A stretch of 64,000 nt of DNA from positions 7,472,635 through 7,536,634 of the forward strand of contig NC_081153.1 in NCBI RefSeq assembly GCF_958295425.1. The letters are read 5' to 3'. Below the pieces are notes generated by a model. It was not told the DNA's origin, made no database searches, and saw only the letters and a program-made list of their open reading frames with translations. The position numbers were made by a program, and so were the translations under genes. The stretch is from Solea solea (Eukaryota > Chordata > Actinopteri > Pleuronectiformes > Soleidae). Positions 31,460 to 63,390 of this stretch are shown one piece after another (position 1 is the first letter of the stretch; every line of letters starts with the position of its first letter).

Positions 31460-32635
31460 CAGCATTTGGTGTCTGGTGTCCTGTTTATGAGACATTATTC
31501 CTTAAAACATGGTTCATCTGAAATACAGACAATAAAAAAACATAGATTGGTCAGTAACATTTTAATTGATATCAAATACATTTAAAAAAAGTCTGATTTT
31601 TGAAAATTTTACAAGTTTTTGTAATTTTCTGCTCATGAATAATTTTAAAACTACAATTAATTGGTTTCTACAACATTTCTACCACAGTTTTTTTATTATG
31701 ATAAACTCATATCACTCAGCCCTTGATGAAAGAAGTAAAACAGAGATATATTTTTGACTGTTTTCATGCAATGGTTTTTTTTTGTTAAACAGTAGCTGCA
31801 TTAATCCATTTGTGACTGATTTAAAAGTATCGGGTTGCGTAACAGTGTGAAACAACATTATAGATTTGTGTTTTTTTCCATTCACACATCTGTTCCAGAC
31901 AAACAGCAAATCATTAAAGGTCCACGTGGAAACGACCTGGGAAAAAGAGACAGAGTGCTGTGGTTTTAACCACCTTGTTTCAGTGACATTTTTTCAGCTT
32001 ACATTTAAGCTGTAGTAATGTCAACTCCTGGTAACGTGTAAATGGAAGTGGCTAGCATGTGCATGTCATTAATTGATGAAGCTGCTATTGACATTAAAGC
32101 CATGCAGTGTGTGAGCCGTTTATGTTCATTAGTGCCTGCTAAAATTGAAGATCAAAGCAGGAACTACTAAAACCAACTGGGCTTCTTCTTCGTCTTCGAC
32201 CAGAATTTTGACGCAAGCTTTGACAAAACCCACAGACATTATGCAAAAAAAACATGGCGCACACTTTCTTCTGATTTTTAAACAATTGTCTTCCACTGTG
32301 TTTTTGTTTAATACGGCTCCAATGAATTAATTTCTGTCTCTCTTGATCTACATTGTTGTTGTTTTTGTTAGAGTCACGCTGGGAGTGACGCAGAAGACAC
32401 TTTGAAATCCTATCTGAACAGCTGAGACATTCAGATTGAAATGGATCTGTAAAAAGCCAATCAGAATTGCATTCGCAACCGACTCCCTATCTGGTTTAAA
32501 TCGGCTTTGTAAAAATCGGATCTTGTGTCCGCTCAGACTGGCAAAATAATCTATCTATAGATACAATCTGGATGTGCTTAAAAATCCAATCTGGACTGCA
32601 GTCTAAACAAGGCCTTTGAGAAGCACCTAGCGTGT
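31460..32635. other. Region between the 3' ends of mycbp and gja9
   Basis: No further coding region is seen. Apart from the inverted repeat at 31806-32010 it may contain the gja9 3' UTR, but no clear minus-strand poly(A) signal could be fixed. Confidence 0.45.
31806..32010 (-). repeat. Inverted repeat, right copy
   Basis: Reverse-oriented partner of 27287-27490, lying between the 3' ends of mycbp and gja9. Similarity stops abruptly at both edges (about cttacatttaag on one side and tcacaaatg on the other), which suggests two copies of a short mobile element rather than a segmental event. Confidence 0.85.
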
Positions 32636-34156
32636 TTATATCTGCAGGTCAGTGGGAGCTCGTCTGCTGCTGCTGGTCGTGCTCGCCGCTGACACTCTGC
32701 GGTTCGGAGGAGAGGAGGCGACGGGGCTGTTGCTCTCGCGACTGTGCCGAGACACAGAACTCAGTTCCCCCACTGAGTCTGGACTCTGAGACCTGCTTGG
32801 TCTCTTCATGTCCGACTTTGACAGCACCCTCGCTCTGGGGCCAACACAGCCGCCGCGGAGCTTCATGCTGCTGCTCACCCCGTGGTAGGAGTCGCCACTG
32901 TCCGAACCGTTCCCCTCTACCACTGTGGAGCAGTGCCATGGCGGACTGACCCTCCGTGACTTCCTCGCAATTGCTGTCAGTGCAGCGCAGGAAGAGGCAT
33001 CTGCTACAGGCAGGGTGGGATACTCAGAACGTGCACACTCCAGGTTCTCATGGCGGGGAGAGGATTGTTCTTCTGGTTCTTCCTGCTTGTCGACAGGAGG
33101 TGAACGTGTCTCACTGCTGGTGTTGTTTGAGTTGCTGTTCTGCTCTGTGGGACTCGACAGCACCTCCCCCTTGCTGTCCTTGTGGTTGTCTGGTTTTGCG
33201 CCAGCATCTCCTTGTATCGGTATGAAGGCAGAGGAGGCATTGAGCAGAGGGTAGTTAGGCCCGTTTCCCTGCTTCTCCAGCAGAAGTGTGTACCCAATTG
33301 GTGCTGTGGGGATTGTAGTCTTGCGTCCCGCTGAGGTGCCCATGCAACCCTGATGGACAACTGAGTTCTTCTTGGACTTGTTCACGTAATATTCATCAAG
33401 GTCGTCCTTCAGATGGGGGTAGTAGTCCAGGATGCCCTTCTTAAGCTTCTTGTAGCCCAAGTGCATGATCTCAAGGAGGCTGAGGAAGAGGGAGATAGAG
33501 GCGATGGCTTGCATGAACATCATGAAGAGGCTTTTCTCTGTGGGTCTGGAGACAAAGCAGTCCACCACATTCGGACACGGCTCCCGTTCACACTTGTAAA
33601 GAGGACTCAGGTGGTGTCCATAGAGGAGGTACTGGCCCATCATGAAGCTGACCTCCACCACTGAGCGAGTCACAATGTGGGCCATGTAGGTGCACAACAG
33701 AGAACCTCTCAGAGGAGCCTTGTTGAGCTTCCCCTGCTCTAGCTGCCTCATCTCCTTCTCGATCCGTCTCCTCACCTCCGACAGCTCCACGTCCACTGCC
33801 TCCAGCTCTCGACGGAGGGCCCCCTTCTTGCAGTGCCGCTCCTTCTCCAGCGCCCTCAGCTGGTAGATGGCGTGGCCCATGTACACCAGCGAGGGCGAGG
33901 AGACAAAGATCACCTGCAGCACCCAGTACCTGATGAGGGAGATGGGGAAGGCCTGGTCGTAGCAGACGTTCCTGCAGCCGGGTTGATCGGTGTTGCAGAT
34001 GAAGTCCGACTGCTCGTCGTTCCACACGTCCTCCGCGGCGACGCCCAGCACCAACATCCTGAATATGAAGAGGATGGTGAGCCAGATCTTTCCCACCATG
34101 GTGGAGTGGATGTGCACCTCCTCCAAGATCCCACCAAGGAAGTTCCAGTCTCCCAT
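32636..34156 (-). CDS. gja9: Gap junction alpha-9 connexin (506 aa)
   Basis: Connexins assemble as hexamers that dock between cells to form gap junction channels. The coding region is a single exon, ATG 34154-34156 to stop 32636-32638, as in most connexin genes. A probable acceptor (TGTTCCAG) at 34181 separates it from a 5' UTR exon that was not located. The start MGDWNFLGG, four membrane helices, first-loop cysteines C54, C61, C65 (CX6CX3C) and second-loop cysteines C189, C194, C200 (CX4CX5C) are complete. The intracellular loop is long and charged. The C-terminal tail of about 260 residues is rich in serine and ends APTDLQI, nearly the same end as human GJA9. The position beside mycbp supports GJA9. 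Teleosts can have two gja9 copies and the a/b name is not decided. An upstream in-frame codon run (to 34276) is not used because it lies beyond the acceptor. Confidence 0.95.
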   Translation of the reverse strand: MGDWNFLGGILEEVHIHSTMVGKIWLTILFIFRMLVLGVAAEDVWNDEQSDFICNTDQPGCRNVCYDQAFPISLIRYWVLQVIFVSSPSLVYMGHAIYQLRALEKERHCKKGALRRELEAVDVELSEVRRRIEKEMRQLEQGKLNKAPLRGSLLCTYMAHIVTRSVVEVSFMMGQYLLYGHHLSPLYKCEREPCPNVVDCFVSRPTEKSLFMMFMQAIASISLFLSLLEIMHLGYKKLKKGILDYYPHLKDDLDEYYVNKSKKNSVVHQGCMGTSAGRKTTIPTAPIGYTLLLEKQGNGPNYPLLNASSAFIPIQGDAGAKPDNHKDSKGEVLSSPTEQNSNSNNTSSETRSPPVDKQEEPEEQSSPRHENLECARSEYPTLPVADASSCAALTAIARKSRRVSPPWHCSTVVEGNGSDSGDSYHGVSSSMKLRGGCVGPRARVLSKSDMKRPSRSQSPDSVGELSSVSRHSRESNSPVASSPPNRRVSAASTTSSSRRAPTDLQI

Positions 34157-34997
34157 TTTCTTTGTTTTACAGAAGCAGTGCTGGAACAACAGCATGAAGG
34201 TCGTCGAGAAAAAGCAGTTAAAATATGATTCACCTTCGCCAGCAACTAAAAATTGAATAACAAAGCTAGTATTCATTATTAAGTACCCATATTTTTACAA
34301 TTTAGTAGTTTTCTGGTAAACGTTCTGTGCCATATGGATCTAATACAGAAGAATATTGCATTCACATCAAAAAAGGCTGTTTTTCTGGATTCATGAGATC
34401 ACTTTTCCTGAACGATTTTTATGGGTCTGCTTTTCTATTGTTTCTTACAGCAGCTTTTTTTGTTTCCGTCTTTCCTTCAGTCAGAAAAACAGGACCAGAA
34501 AAAAAATTACAAATACTGACCAGAAGAAGAAATTCCTGTGGTCATATTTGAACAACAACAACAAACACAGAAGAGTCACAGATTAATTTTCAAATGAGTC
34601 AACTCACCTTTTATTTCGGATATGAGATGAAACAGTAAAGGCATTTTTGGCGCCAATGCCGTTCAGGTCAGTCCCACAAAAAACAAATGTATCATTTTTC
34701 CTTTTGTGGAAAAAAAAGGAGGGTAAAAATTTTCACAGTGGCAGAGATTTTCAGTCTCTGCCGAAAACCGGACCAACACAAAGAATCCCCCCAGCCTCTG
34801 GTTGTTCACAACTTATAGCCAGAGACACAGCACACACGTCGATACAGTGGAAACGCTGCGTTGCCTCGCAGCAGTTTGAACAGAGTGAGTGAGCAGAGCT
34901 GCCACAGTCATTAGAGGTGAAACGGAAACTAACGCGTTCAATCATTTGTTGTTTATTCCTGGTTGAACCTAAAGGACCCCACACTTTTTTGATGGTT

Positions 34998-35262
34998 TAA
35001 AAGGTCCAGTGTATAACAATTTTTAGTCAACTTATATATAATTTGGCAGAGATTTAATATAAAATAACAATGGTTTATTTTGTGTCCAAATATATAAATT
35101 CTTGTTTTTGTCCGTTACCTCATAACAAGTCTTTAAATATTTATATCAGCGGCCATTTTGGACCACCATGTTTCTACAGTAGCCCACAGTGGACATACCC
35201 AACATCTGTTGAGTTCATGCTACTTAAGTCCTTTTAAGTTTTACACACTGTAACTTTAGTTG
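34998..35262. mobile_element. Small inverted-repeat element (MITE-like)
   Basis: It begins aaaggtccagtgtataac and ends in the approximate inverted partner (ttttacacactgtaactt). The same terminal word (tacacactgg(a/t)cctttaa) occurs alone near 1150, 24132 and 56540, as expected of a dispersed family. No coding content. Confidence 0.6.
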
Positions 35263-35729
35263 GTGGAACACACATCTTTATAGGATTCATATTTTGAGTT
35301 TATGGTCTGGTTCATTTTACATTAAGTACTGATGATGCTTGAGAAAAACAATGTGAGAGTATCATAATTTTTAATGTTTCTACTCTTAAATCTCCAAAAC
35401 ACAATCATAATTCTTATATATTTTTTTATTTTATCAATGCAATGTTTTTATGTAAAAAAATGTCACCATCCAAATTTCATATGGGGCATCCATCTGATCA
35501 ATGCGACACGTCCGATTTTTATACATGGATGCACCTACACTCCGAGTCTAATCTCAGTTATTCCTCGCAGCTACTGTTCCATTAAAAGGAAATCAATGGA
35601 CGAGGCTGGTCAACTGAGAGCGTGCTGGTCTGTTTGACATGCAAACTGTGAGTCTGCTCATACTGTAACACTGAGTGAAGCACCAGGAAAATCACTCAGT
35701 CTGTCCTTTTGACCCTTTAATGCTGATAT

Positions 35730-36790
35730 TCTGAAGGTTCAAATTTCCTGGAAACCACCACGTGTTGGATCTAAAATCTTTTTAAATGAGAATTTGAGCC
35801 AAATTTGAGCCAGAACAACGTCAATGTACACACATTTGTGGCACTAATTTAAGATTTTTTTGGTCACTTTAGTAAAAGTCAGGGCATTTCAGGCTAACAA
35901 AGGGACATTTAGGGTATATTACTGCTGTCAAATTAGACCCAGAACAGCTTTGATGAAAAAAAGAAAAATCAATAGTACACATTTTAAATTTCATAAATGC
36001 ATTTGTGAAAAAGTAATCAAATTTTAGCTATTGAAGGGATTTCACCAGGACATGTCAAAGTTGACCTGCCTAAGCTCTAATGTACAAAAATGTGAGGTAT
36101 CTTCTCAAAAAGTATTAGATTTTGTGAATTTCTGGTCACTTTAGTAAAAGTCGTGAAATTTCAGGCTAACAAAAGCATGAAAAGCAAATTGTGGGTGTTT
36201 TACTGCTCTCAAAGTTCCAAATTGGACCCAGAATAGCTTCAAGTAAAAAAAAAAGTACACATTTTAAATTGTGTAAATGTATATACACAAGTAATCAAGT
36301 TTTAGCAAATAGAAGAGATGTCATGACGTGTCAAACTGGACCCGTCCAAGCAAGATTTGAGGTAAATTGTTTGATTTCAGTGAATTTTTGATGACTTTAG
36401 TGGTTGTTATACATTTTTAAAAAGAAAAAAAAAATTAACAAAGTGTGAATCTATGAATGTCAAATGATGACATTGCAGTAGGTCGTTTGGTGAAATTTGA
36501 TAAGGTTTTGTTATTTTGACAGCAGTCGCCCGATTACAACTTCTACTAAAAGGCACACTTTCAGAAGTACTTTTTTTAAACATCAGATTTTTGTTAATTT
36601 TGGGCAACTTTCAGTCATTTTTACTGTAATCTCACTCCAGATTCAACGAGAGATTTGCAGCACCTATTGCAATGTGGCTTTAATAATTTTGCAAGTTTGT
36701 CCACTAAAAATAATCAGATTGCAGGCTAACGGAATTTTATTTAGGGTCTTTTAACCTTTGTGTCAAATTTGATCCTACACTGTATGCATA
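35730..36790. repeat. Degenerate tandem array, unit about 260 bp
   Basis: The word set tcactttagtaaaagtc, aaatttcaggctaac, then aattggacccagaatagct recurs at about 35863, 36133 and, weaker, 36389 and 36700. The spacing is 256-270 bp between the first three. Units are diverged and have no coding capacity. It is best explained as an old satellite-like or internally repeated mobile element. Confidence 0.65.
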
Positions 36791-36868
36791 GAGCTTTGGT
36801 CAGTTTATGAAGTTCATGAAGTAAAGTCACACTGTACTTTTTTATTTTTTTATATTGAATGTTTTTCA

Positions 36869-42314
<5,446 letters not shown>

Positions 42315-42785
42315 AAACTGAAACACACACTCGGCAGAGGAAAACAAGCGTTGGCAACGTAAAGACCAACAGAGAGGTAAAAAATAGAGTGCCGCGCGTG
42401 CGCACTTTAAAAGCGCCGTCCTCTGTTTCTCCGTTTTTAAAATGGCGGTTGTCAAACAGCGAGTTGGTGTTTTACCGCCACCACCTGGTGTGGAGTATTT
42501 ACTGTTTTATAAATTAAAAAAAAAAACTTGAACTGATTTGCCAGCACTTTCGTTGACATTTAAGTATTATTAATTATGTATGAAATATATAAACGTATGC
42601 AAATGAATGTTTTACTATTTTGACTGTTTGAATTAGACCTTTTCCCCCTTGTTGTTTTTTTAATTTCAAAGACAAAAATATGTATTCTATTCTATCCTTT
42701 AGTCTTTCAGCCTTTGTTGGGGTGCTCTTAACAGGTCTGTATAAAAAAAAACAAAAAATCATTTTGGTTTATTCAAACATCCAGC

Positions 42786-44378
42786 TTTATTCATAAATAT
42801 ATTTTGACTTATTTGTAGTTTCCAGATGGTCCCTCGTTCGCAGCCAAGAAGGTCTGAGGGCGATGTGTGAGCTGCCAAGCGCTGGTCAGACTCGTCTGCT
42901 CTTGCTCGTGAAAGTCACAGAGCCTGCGGTGACGGTCTTGAACAGAGAGGAAGAAAAAGAACAAGATAGACATTAACACGATGCAGAAGTGCACTCTGTG
43001 TTGCCTTTTAAAAGTCACCAACCTCCACCATTTCTTCTCCTTGCATCTCTCGAACGGAGGTGAACTTTGCACTCTCAGTCACCAGCTTCCCATTCTCTTC
43101 TCTGACGGTGCACTGAGTCGAGACGAAACCCGTCAATTAAAAACATGTACATTAAAAGATTTTCCAGTAAATGTGAATACTGTCCACTAAATGTGAAGCA
43201 ATGCAACCATACCATTTGGTTGTAACCAAGAATCTTATTGTAAACGATGAGGGATAGTAAAGTGAAAACAAAGGGAAAAAAGCCTTTAAATATAATAGAA
43301 ACATGAATGGGGTAAATCACTGCATATATCAAAGGTGTTTAAAGGTTTTGTAAGAAAAGAAAATGTTTACAATCAAAGATGACTCAAGACTGACGCGAAC
43401 TAACTGGCTGCGGTTTTAGTAGAAGACTAAAGTCATTAAACTGAAGAGTGACACTGGTTTGATGTTTACAATGTATATGTATTCATTTACAGTATCCAGT
43501 TAAAATAAATGCAAAATTAAACTGAAAGACTTTCTACAGGGTTGTAACTAATGATTATTTTATTTTCATAAATGATGAATCTGACGATTATTGTCTCGAT
43601 TAATTGAGCAATCGTTTGGTCCGTAATATGTCAGAAAACGTTGAAAAATGTTGATCAGTTCTCAAATTTTCAAAAATTATGATGTTCTCTATTCTCTTGT
43701 TTTGCCCACAAACCAAAATGATTCAGTTTCAATGATTTTCTTTGTTATATTGAGCAAAACTATTAATTTAGTAACTAGTGATTAATAATTGAGTAATTGT
43801 TTCAGTCTAGTGAGTCTTATATTTGTTTTCTCTATCCTCCCAAAGGTCTATCCATCCATGTTCTTATTACACATTTCTGTCTGTCTGAATGAATCTTGCA
43901 TGAATCTGATTTTCTTCACCCATCAAGCCACAGGGTGATTTATGCTTACATTGCTGACACTTCATTTTGATATGTACAGTGCAACAAAACTAAAATCTGA
44001 TGTCTGAATATACTGAGTTCATTTAAAAATACACCTTTCAAAGTTTAAAATTACCTTGAACTTCCTGCCGTCCACAGCCGTCATCTCCGTCTCCTGTCCA
44101 ATGGTGAAGGAGTTGACTTGGGTGCATCCGGCCATCTTCAGGATGTAGGTGAAGTCTTTGCCTTTCTGCTCGATCACTATCACCGGTTTGATGTTTGTGC
44201 GCATTTTCACGACCATTTCAGGAGCACCTTTAAAGCATTCAAAAATAAAAAGGAATCAGCATGAAGAAATGCAGGAAAATGCATACGTTATAAATGAGGA
44301 AATATTCTTACCAACTGCTTTAAGGAAACCCTCAAGGTTTTCCTCAGAATAAACTTCCCAGGTGCCGTTAAAAGCCAT
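42786..44378 (-). CDS. fabp10: Fatty-acid/bile-acid-binding protein, liver basic (FABP10-like), 126 aa
   Basis: Cytosolic beta-barrel carrier of fatty acids or bile acids. Four exons: 44312-44378 (67 bp, ATG 44376-44378), 44055-44227 (173 bp), 43023-43112 (90 bp) and 42886-42936 (51 bp, stop 42886-42888). This four-exon layout with 67 and 173 bp first exons is diagnostic of FABP genes. The protein begins MAFNGTWEVYSEEN and carries NSFTIGQETEM, the shared FABP beta-strand motif, then GKLV, GEEMVET and the basic end SKSRRV. It best fits the fish liver basic group (FABP10), but the start FLKAVGAPE also recalls FABP1, so the subfamily is not certain. A poly(A) signal lies at 42786-42791. The gene ends only about 300 bp from the start region of srsf10. 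Confidence 0.9.
43535..43805. repeat. AT-rich taatcgattaat repeat, copy in fabp10 intron
   Basis: Begins gttgtaactaatgattatt and carries tcgattaattgagcaatcg and cgttgaaaaatgttgatca, the same words as the copies at 19672-19885 and 41606-41915. Confidence 0.7.
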
Positions 44379-58762
<14,384 letters not shown>

Positions 58763-58960
58763 TTTCAGACTCAACCCTCTGCTCTGCACTAGATCCGATG
58801 AAGATGATGAGGAGGAGGATGAGGAGGAGCTGCGTGGTGCGCCACCGAGAAGAGATCCGTACTTTTACGTTCATACTCCACTGGCATCTTCAACGGATGT
58901 CGGCGGTTTTAAGGCGTAAAACATGAAGCATGAAGAAAGCTCCTGTCATGAGCGGGAGGT
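58763..58960 (-). promoter_or_regulatory. slc9a1: 5' UTR and promoter area of slc9a1
   Basis: Just upstream of the start codon is a (GATGAGGAG)-type purine run (about 58797-58830) that would be in the 5' UTR as pyrimidine-rich sequence. No TATA box is seen. The start site is not fixed. Confidence 0.4.
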
Positions 58961-60660
58961 GATTTTAAAACCACACCACGTTTATAATTCGCAGTCAAAC
59001 GTAATGTTTTACTGTTTTTCTTTTGTTGTTTTCTTCTCAAAACAGAGTGAAGTTAACACGAACTTCAGCATCAATCACACAGAAATCTCCACTCAGTCAC
59101 TTCCTCTCATTTAACAGCTCAGCTCATCCACAGCAGTGTCTGCGGTTCAGCGACACCTGCTGGGGCGGAGGAGCAGCAGGCAGATAATTCATTTTCCCAA
59201 AACTTTTGACATTTTCCCACACTATTGCAGCCGTTTAAAAATTAACATTTAGCATCTGAAGTGCAAAAATGTAACATTCCTAAAACAAAAAATATACAAG
59301 ATATTTATTTTTAAAAAATCACTTTCAATTAAATCATTAACCGGATCCTAACACAATCATAATCCTTGACAAATGTGTTTTAAACATATTTCCAAAGTTT
59401 TAAATACAAATCATGCAACTTTTTTTTATGAGGATGAGATTAAGTTTGCAAGGATAACACTGCTTGCCTGTCACTGTTTGTCAATAACACTGACTTGTTT
59501 TGCATTTTTACTTCTTGTGCCGTTGAAAAATATCACAAAAATTACAAACCATTGGCAATTGCATTTATATGAACATAATAATAATAATAACATTCATAAG
59601 CATCTTTCAAAACTCTCAAAGTCACATTACATCACACAAAATAAGAAAAGATAAATCAAACAAAGCTAAGATATAAACAGACAAGGTCAGACAGACCATA
59701 ATACAATTTTAAATACAAATATAAAAAAATACAAGAAGAAGGGATAGGCTCTTCTGAAGGGAGTTTTGAGGATAATTGTTAAAGTGTATAATCAATTTAA
59801 AATTAAAATAATTAGCCTTTTATATTGTCACATAATGTCAAATGTGAGGTCGGGCTGCTAATGCTTGTTATTAATCTCTTTCTACATATGAATTTCTTAC
59901 AGTTTTAAACTATGGACTGTTCCACTTTCACATGTCAGACTAAACAAAGGCTTCCCTGCTCACTCAGGCTCTTTCATAGTGTCTGTCAAACCGCGACAGT
60001 GAATAATCCGTAAAACCAACAACTGAGGCTGTTTCTCACAGAGTTAAATCCCATCCTGTTGCTGCTGTCTGGTCCAAAGAGACTGAACCATCTGGAACCT
60101 GGAATCTCTACTATAATTTTAATTATTAAAGAAACACTAAAATAGCAACATTATTATTCACTGTGTGTTGTTTTCTTGTGTTATTTGTATTTAACTGATG
60201 AATGAATCCACTCTCCTTTGCCTCAGCTTTTGGTCTCCACCACATCTAGTGCTCCACACTGTTCACCAGTGGGTGTGTGACTGTGTCTCTCTGCTGTTTG
60301 GTGCTGAATATGAACAAAGTGCAGTTTTTAAATCATTTTTTGAATGAAAATTGCATGAAAAGTGCTGATGGAAGGAATGAGACTGAGCCCAAATATTAAA
60401 ATTGCACGTCGTAAAAGCTAAAAACAACAAAATGCTCTTTTAAGCTGACAGGAGCTGCACAGTGGAAATCATTTTTCTTCTTGCTAATTTAAACATATTG
60501 ACTCATTTGAGTTGTATGTTAATCTTTGAATAACATGTAATCACTACATGCCTTTAGGAGATTATTAAATTCGAATTAGGGTCCAGAAATGTAAATGAAA
60601 GCCCAACATTATTATTGTTACAGAACAAACACTTTCAACACTGAAAACTGGAGTCTCTCA
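58961..60660. other. Intergenic stretch upstream of slc9a1
   Basis: No gene is seen. The sequence is AT-rich with short ORFs only. A minus-strand AATAAA at about 60676-60681 could end the gene at the right edge. Confidence 0.4.
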
Positions 60661-61667
60661 GAGGAGTAAAAACAATTTATTCAAACACATAAAACTAGAC
60701 CGAAGAAAACAGGGAGAACAGTCCTCGGTCAAAGACCACGTTGACTTTCATCTCATTCACAGTGAAACCCCTTCCTGTGTGAGTTTTATTCACATGAATC
60801 ACTCTGTACAGTTTGTGCAGTCACCCGACAGCACCAGTTTTCCTTGGACCTTTTCCACTTGGTGGATGAAACCAGAGAAAATAAATCTACACACACACAC
60901 CAAAAACATTATTTTAAACACAATTTATTTAACTGTTACATCAAATTACCAACAACTGAATAGTTTGTTGATAGAGTGGAATTTTTAAAATTTTTAACTG
61001 TAGACATGTTGCTACGCTGTTTCCGTGTGCAAAATAACTGAATAGTATTGCTAACAATGGCGAGCGTGCATGTTTTCTCCCCCCGACTTCTCTGTTTTTT
61101 ACCTTCACTAATGCAAACTCATTATGAATCTGCCAACAGCATTTTCAGTCTGTTACTCATAAAGCAAAAGTTGACGTTTATCTTCGAACGCTAACGTGGC
61201 AGTATTGCGACAGTATTTTCTGCCGCTTTTAATTATTTTCATTGAAAATTTGTGTTGTAAACAAATGTATAGGAACTAGCTAATGCTTAAACTTCATCTC
61301 TTCAGAATCAGCCTGTTGGTGAGATTTCAACAACAGTTGTTTTTTTTATCTCTTTTCTTCTATTTTATTTATCTGGTGTTACTAGTGTTGTTCTGAACAG
61401 AAAATGTGGGTTTTAAAATGGTTGTTGGCTCTTTCTGAAACTTTTTGTGTATAAATGTGTTCTAAATAAATCTTCCTGCTGGACAACAACTCACACTTTC
61501 CTCTCATCACACACTACAGATTTCCCTTCTGTTGACATCGCAAACACAAAAACATCGTCACCCTCCTCCATCTTTAACCTCCTCTGACTTTCACAAACAA
61601 ACAAACATTCTGTCGATAAAACAATCGATCAAACAGACAGACGGTGGGTGGGGGTTTGTAGTTGATC

Positions 61668-63390
61668 TCAAGCGTCTTGATTCAGCTGGACCCGCTCTGA
61701 CATCTGTCTGGCACTGTACAGACACACCCCCGTCCCGACAGTTGCCATCACCATGGCGATGGGGTCGACAAAGTTTCCCTGCGGCTGCATCCGGACCTCA
61801 CCTGACACCTGCCGCTAAAGATGGAGGACGGAAACACAGATTAACCAGCATGTTTAAGGTTTTTATCCTTTATTTCACCCTAATCCTGACAAGATGGAGT
61901 AAGAGTAATTTTCCATACAACCACTAGGTGGCATTAAGTTTAGAAAAGTTTGTTCCACACTGCAGCTTTAAGGGGCCAATACAGAAGAGGCTCTTGTCAC
62001 ATGGTCATATAGTTCCTGAACCAATTATGCACTTTATTTAAGATTCATATTAAAGATATGGTAATGAAATAAGAGTACTAAATATGTGCAAGAAACTATA
62101 TGCATAAGTGCAGTTTCTCTGCTGCCTATACAGATCAGACATGTGAATTCAAAGTGATGTTAACTCTTCACACCTTTAAATAAAGATGTGATAACTCGAC
62201 TGTGTTCATCGCATTTTGTCACACGTGTGACTCACGGTCTGAGGTGGAGTTTGAACATGTTATTATGTAACCTGCTTCTCCACCAGGCAGCACCATGAAA
62301 TATTAATTTATGTGTGGATATTTTTGCCGTACTCAGACAGTCTGAAGTATTTATTTTCTGTTGGTTTTTTTCTTATCTTCTAAGGATGAATACAGTTCCT
62401 CTTTGAATGGAACTTTCAACAAAATTATTTGGAACCTTTCAAATCGGTTTTTAATTGACTTTGAGGCCTGATTTAACTTTACAGCATATTGATTTAGCGG
62501 AAAATAGATTGTGAGATTTTTATGTTGTATATTTTTATGCTGTATGTTTGAATAGTTGTAACCTGTATAAATCCTGCTGTCTTTCTTGGCCAGAACACTG
62601 AGTTTTATTTGTATTCCTGGTGTAGAACAAGGATTCAAACAGCAAACAGAAAAATCCCACTGTTTATTTAATATATGAGTTATATTTTTTGTTAATGAGG
62701 AGGATTGTCTGCTGTTTAAACAGAATATTTTTTATACACACCACATAATTAAAATGAGTTATTAAGTTATTTTTCTGTCGCCCACAGATCAGAAATGTGC
62801 ATTTAAAGTAACCTCAATCTTTATAACTTTAAATAAAGTTTAAAGTTATGAGTTGGAGTCTGAATTATTATATAAAAGTTATTATATAACGTGCTGAGAT
62901 GAGCTCCACCAGGCAGCTCGATGAAATATTAATAATTTATGTGTTTTCTTTTTTTTGCTGCACTCAGTCCATTTAAAGTAGTAATTAAATTCCCCTTTGA
63001 CTGGACAAATCTACAAAATTATCCTAAACTGAAGGATTGGACACTTTCAAATAGTTTTGAAATGACTCTGAGGCAGAGGCATCGGATTTAACTTGATATT
63101 ATTTTGTTTAATTTACAGATTATATGGTTTTATATTGTATATTTTATGTATATAGTACTCTGTTTAAAATACGCTGCCTGTTTTGGCCAGAACATTCCTG
63201 CAAAAAAGATTTATCTAAAGAGCTTAAATAAAGTAAGATAAAATATTGAAGTGATTTTCTGCTTCAAGAGGCCGTGAGAAAAAAAATCAGAGACAAACCT
63301 GGAGGAGACGGAAGTAGCCTGGTGTTAGTCTCCCCAGTCTGATGATCATTTCTGCTGCCGGAGCTTCAACGACAAGTCGACACAACCTTC
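61668..63390 (-). CDS. Unidentified small protein, last two exons (5' end beyond the right edge)
   Basis: Two coding blocks on the minus strand join in frame: 63299-63390 (acceptor CCCGCAG, donor GTTTGTC) and 61668-61808 (acceptor GCGGCAG, stop TGA at 61668-61670). An alternative acceptor at 61814 adds two residues (RQ). The visible part is about 77 residues: basic and hydrophobic first (GRLCRLVVEAPAAEM, IIRLGRLTPGYFRLLQ), then VSGEVRMQPQ, then one hydrophobic helix (DPIAMVMATVGTGVCLY, about 17 residues) and a short polar tail ending QLNQDA. This fits a small single-pass protein, perhaps organellar, but no family was recognised. Both splice signals and the open frame support a real gene. Earlier exons must lie to the right of 64000 or in the last 600 bp, where none was found. 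Confidence 0.6.
61809..63298. other. Intron of the unidentified gene
   Basis: About 1.5 kb without another supported exon. Two similar AT-rich stretches (about 62150-62640 and 62790-63190) share words such as aatattaatttatgtgt, gaatgg/gactgg, ttaactt and ggccagaaca in the same order, so the intron contains a diverged tandem duplication of about 620 bp spacing. Confidence 0.55.

Larger units (their letters stand above)
34182..36850. other. Intergenic stretch between gja9 and srsf10
   Basis: No gene is seen. It holds a MITE at about 34998-35262 and an old tandem array at about 35730-36790, both listed separately. The 5' UTR exon of gja9 must lie here or be absent. ORFs in the area are short and without family resemblance. 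Confidence 0.5.

Noticed and set aside
33588..34025. 145-codon ORF and others overlapping gja9
   Set aside because: Shadow frames of the connexin coding exon, without family features.
35730..36790. CRISPR-like array
   Set aside because: Units are about 260 bp, diverged and lack short identical repeats. The DNA is vertebrate.
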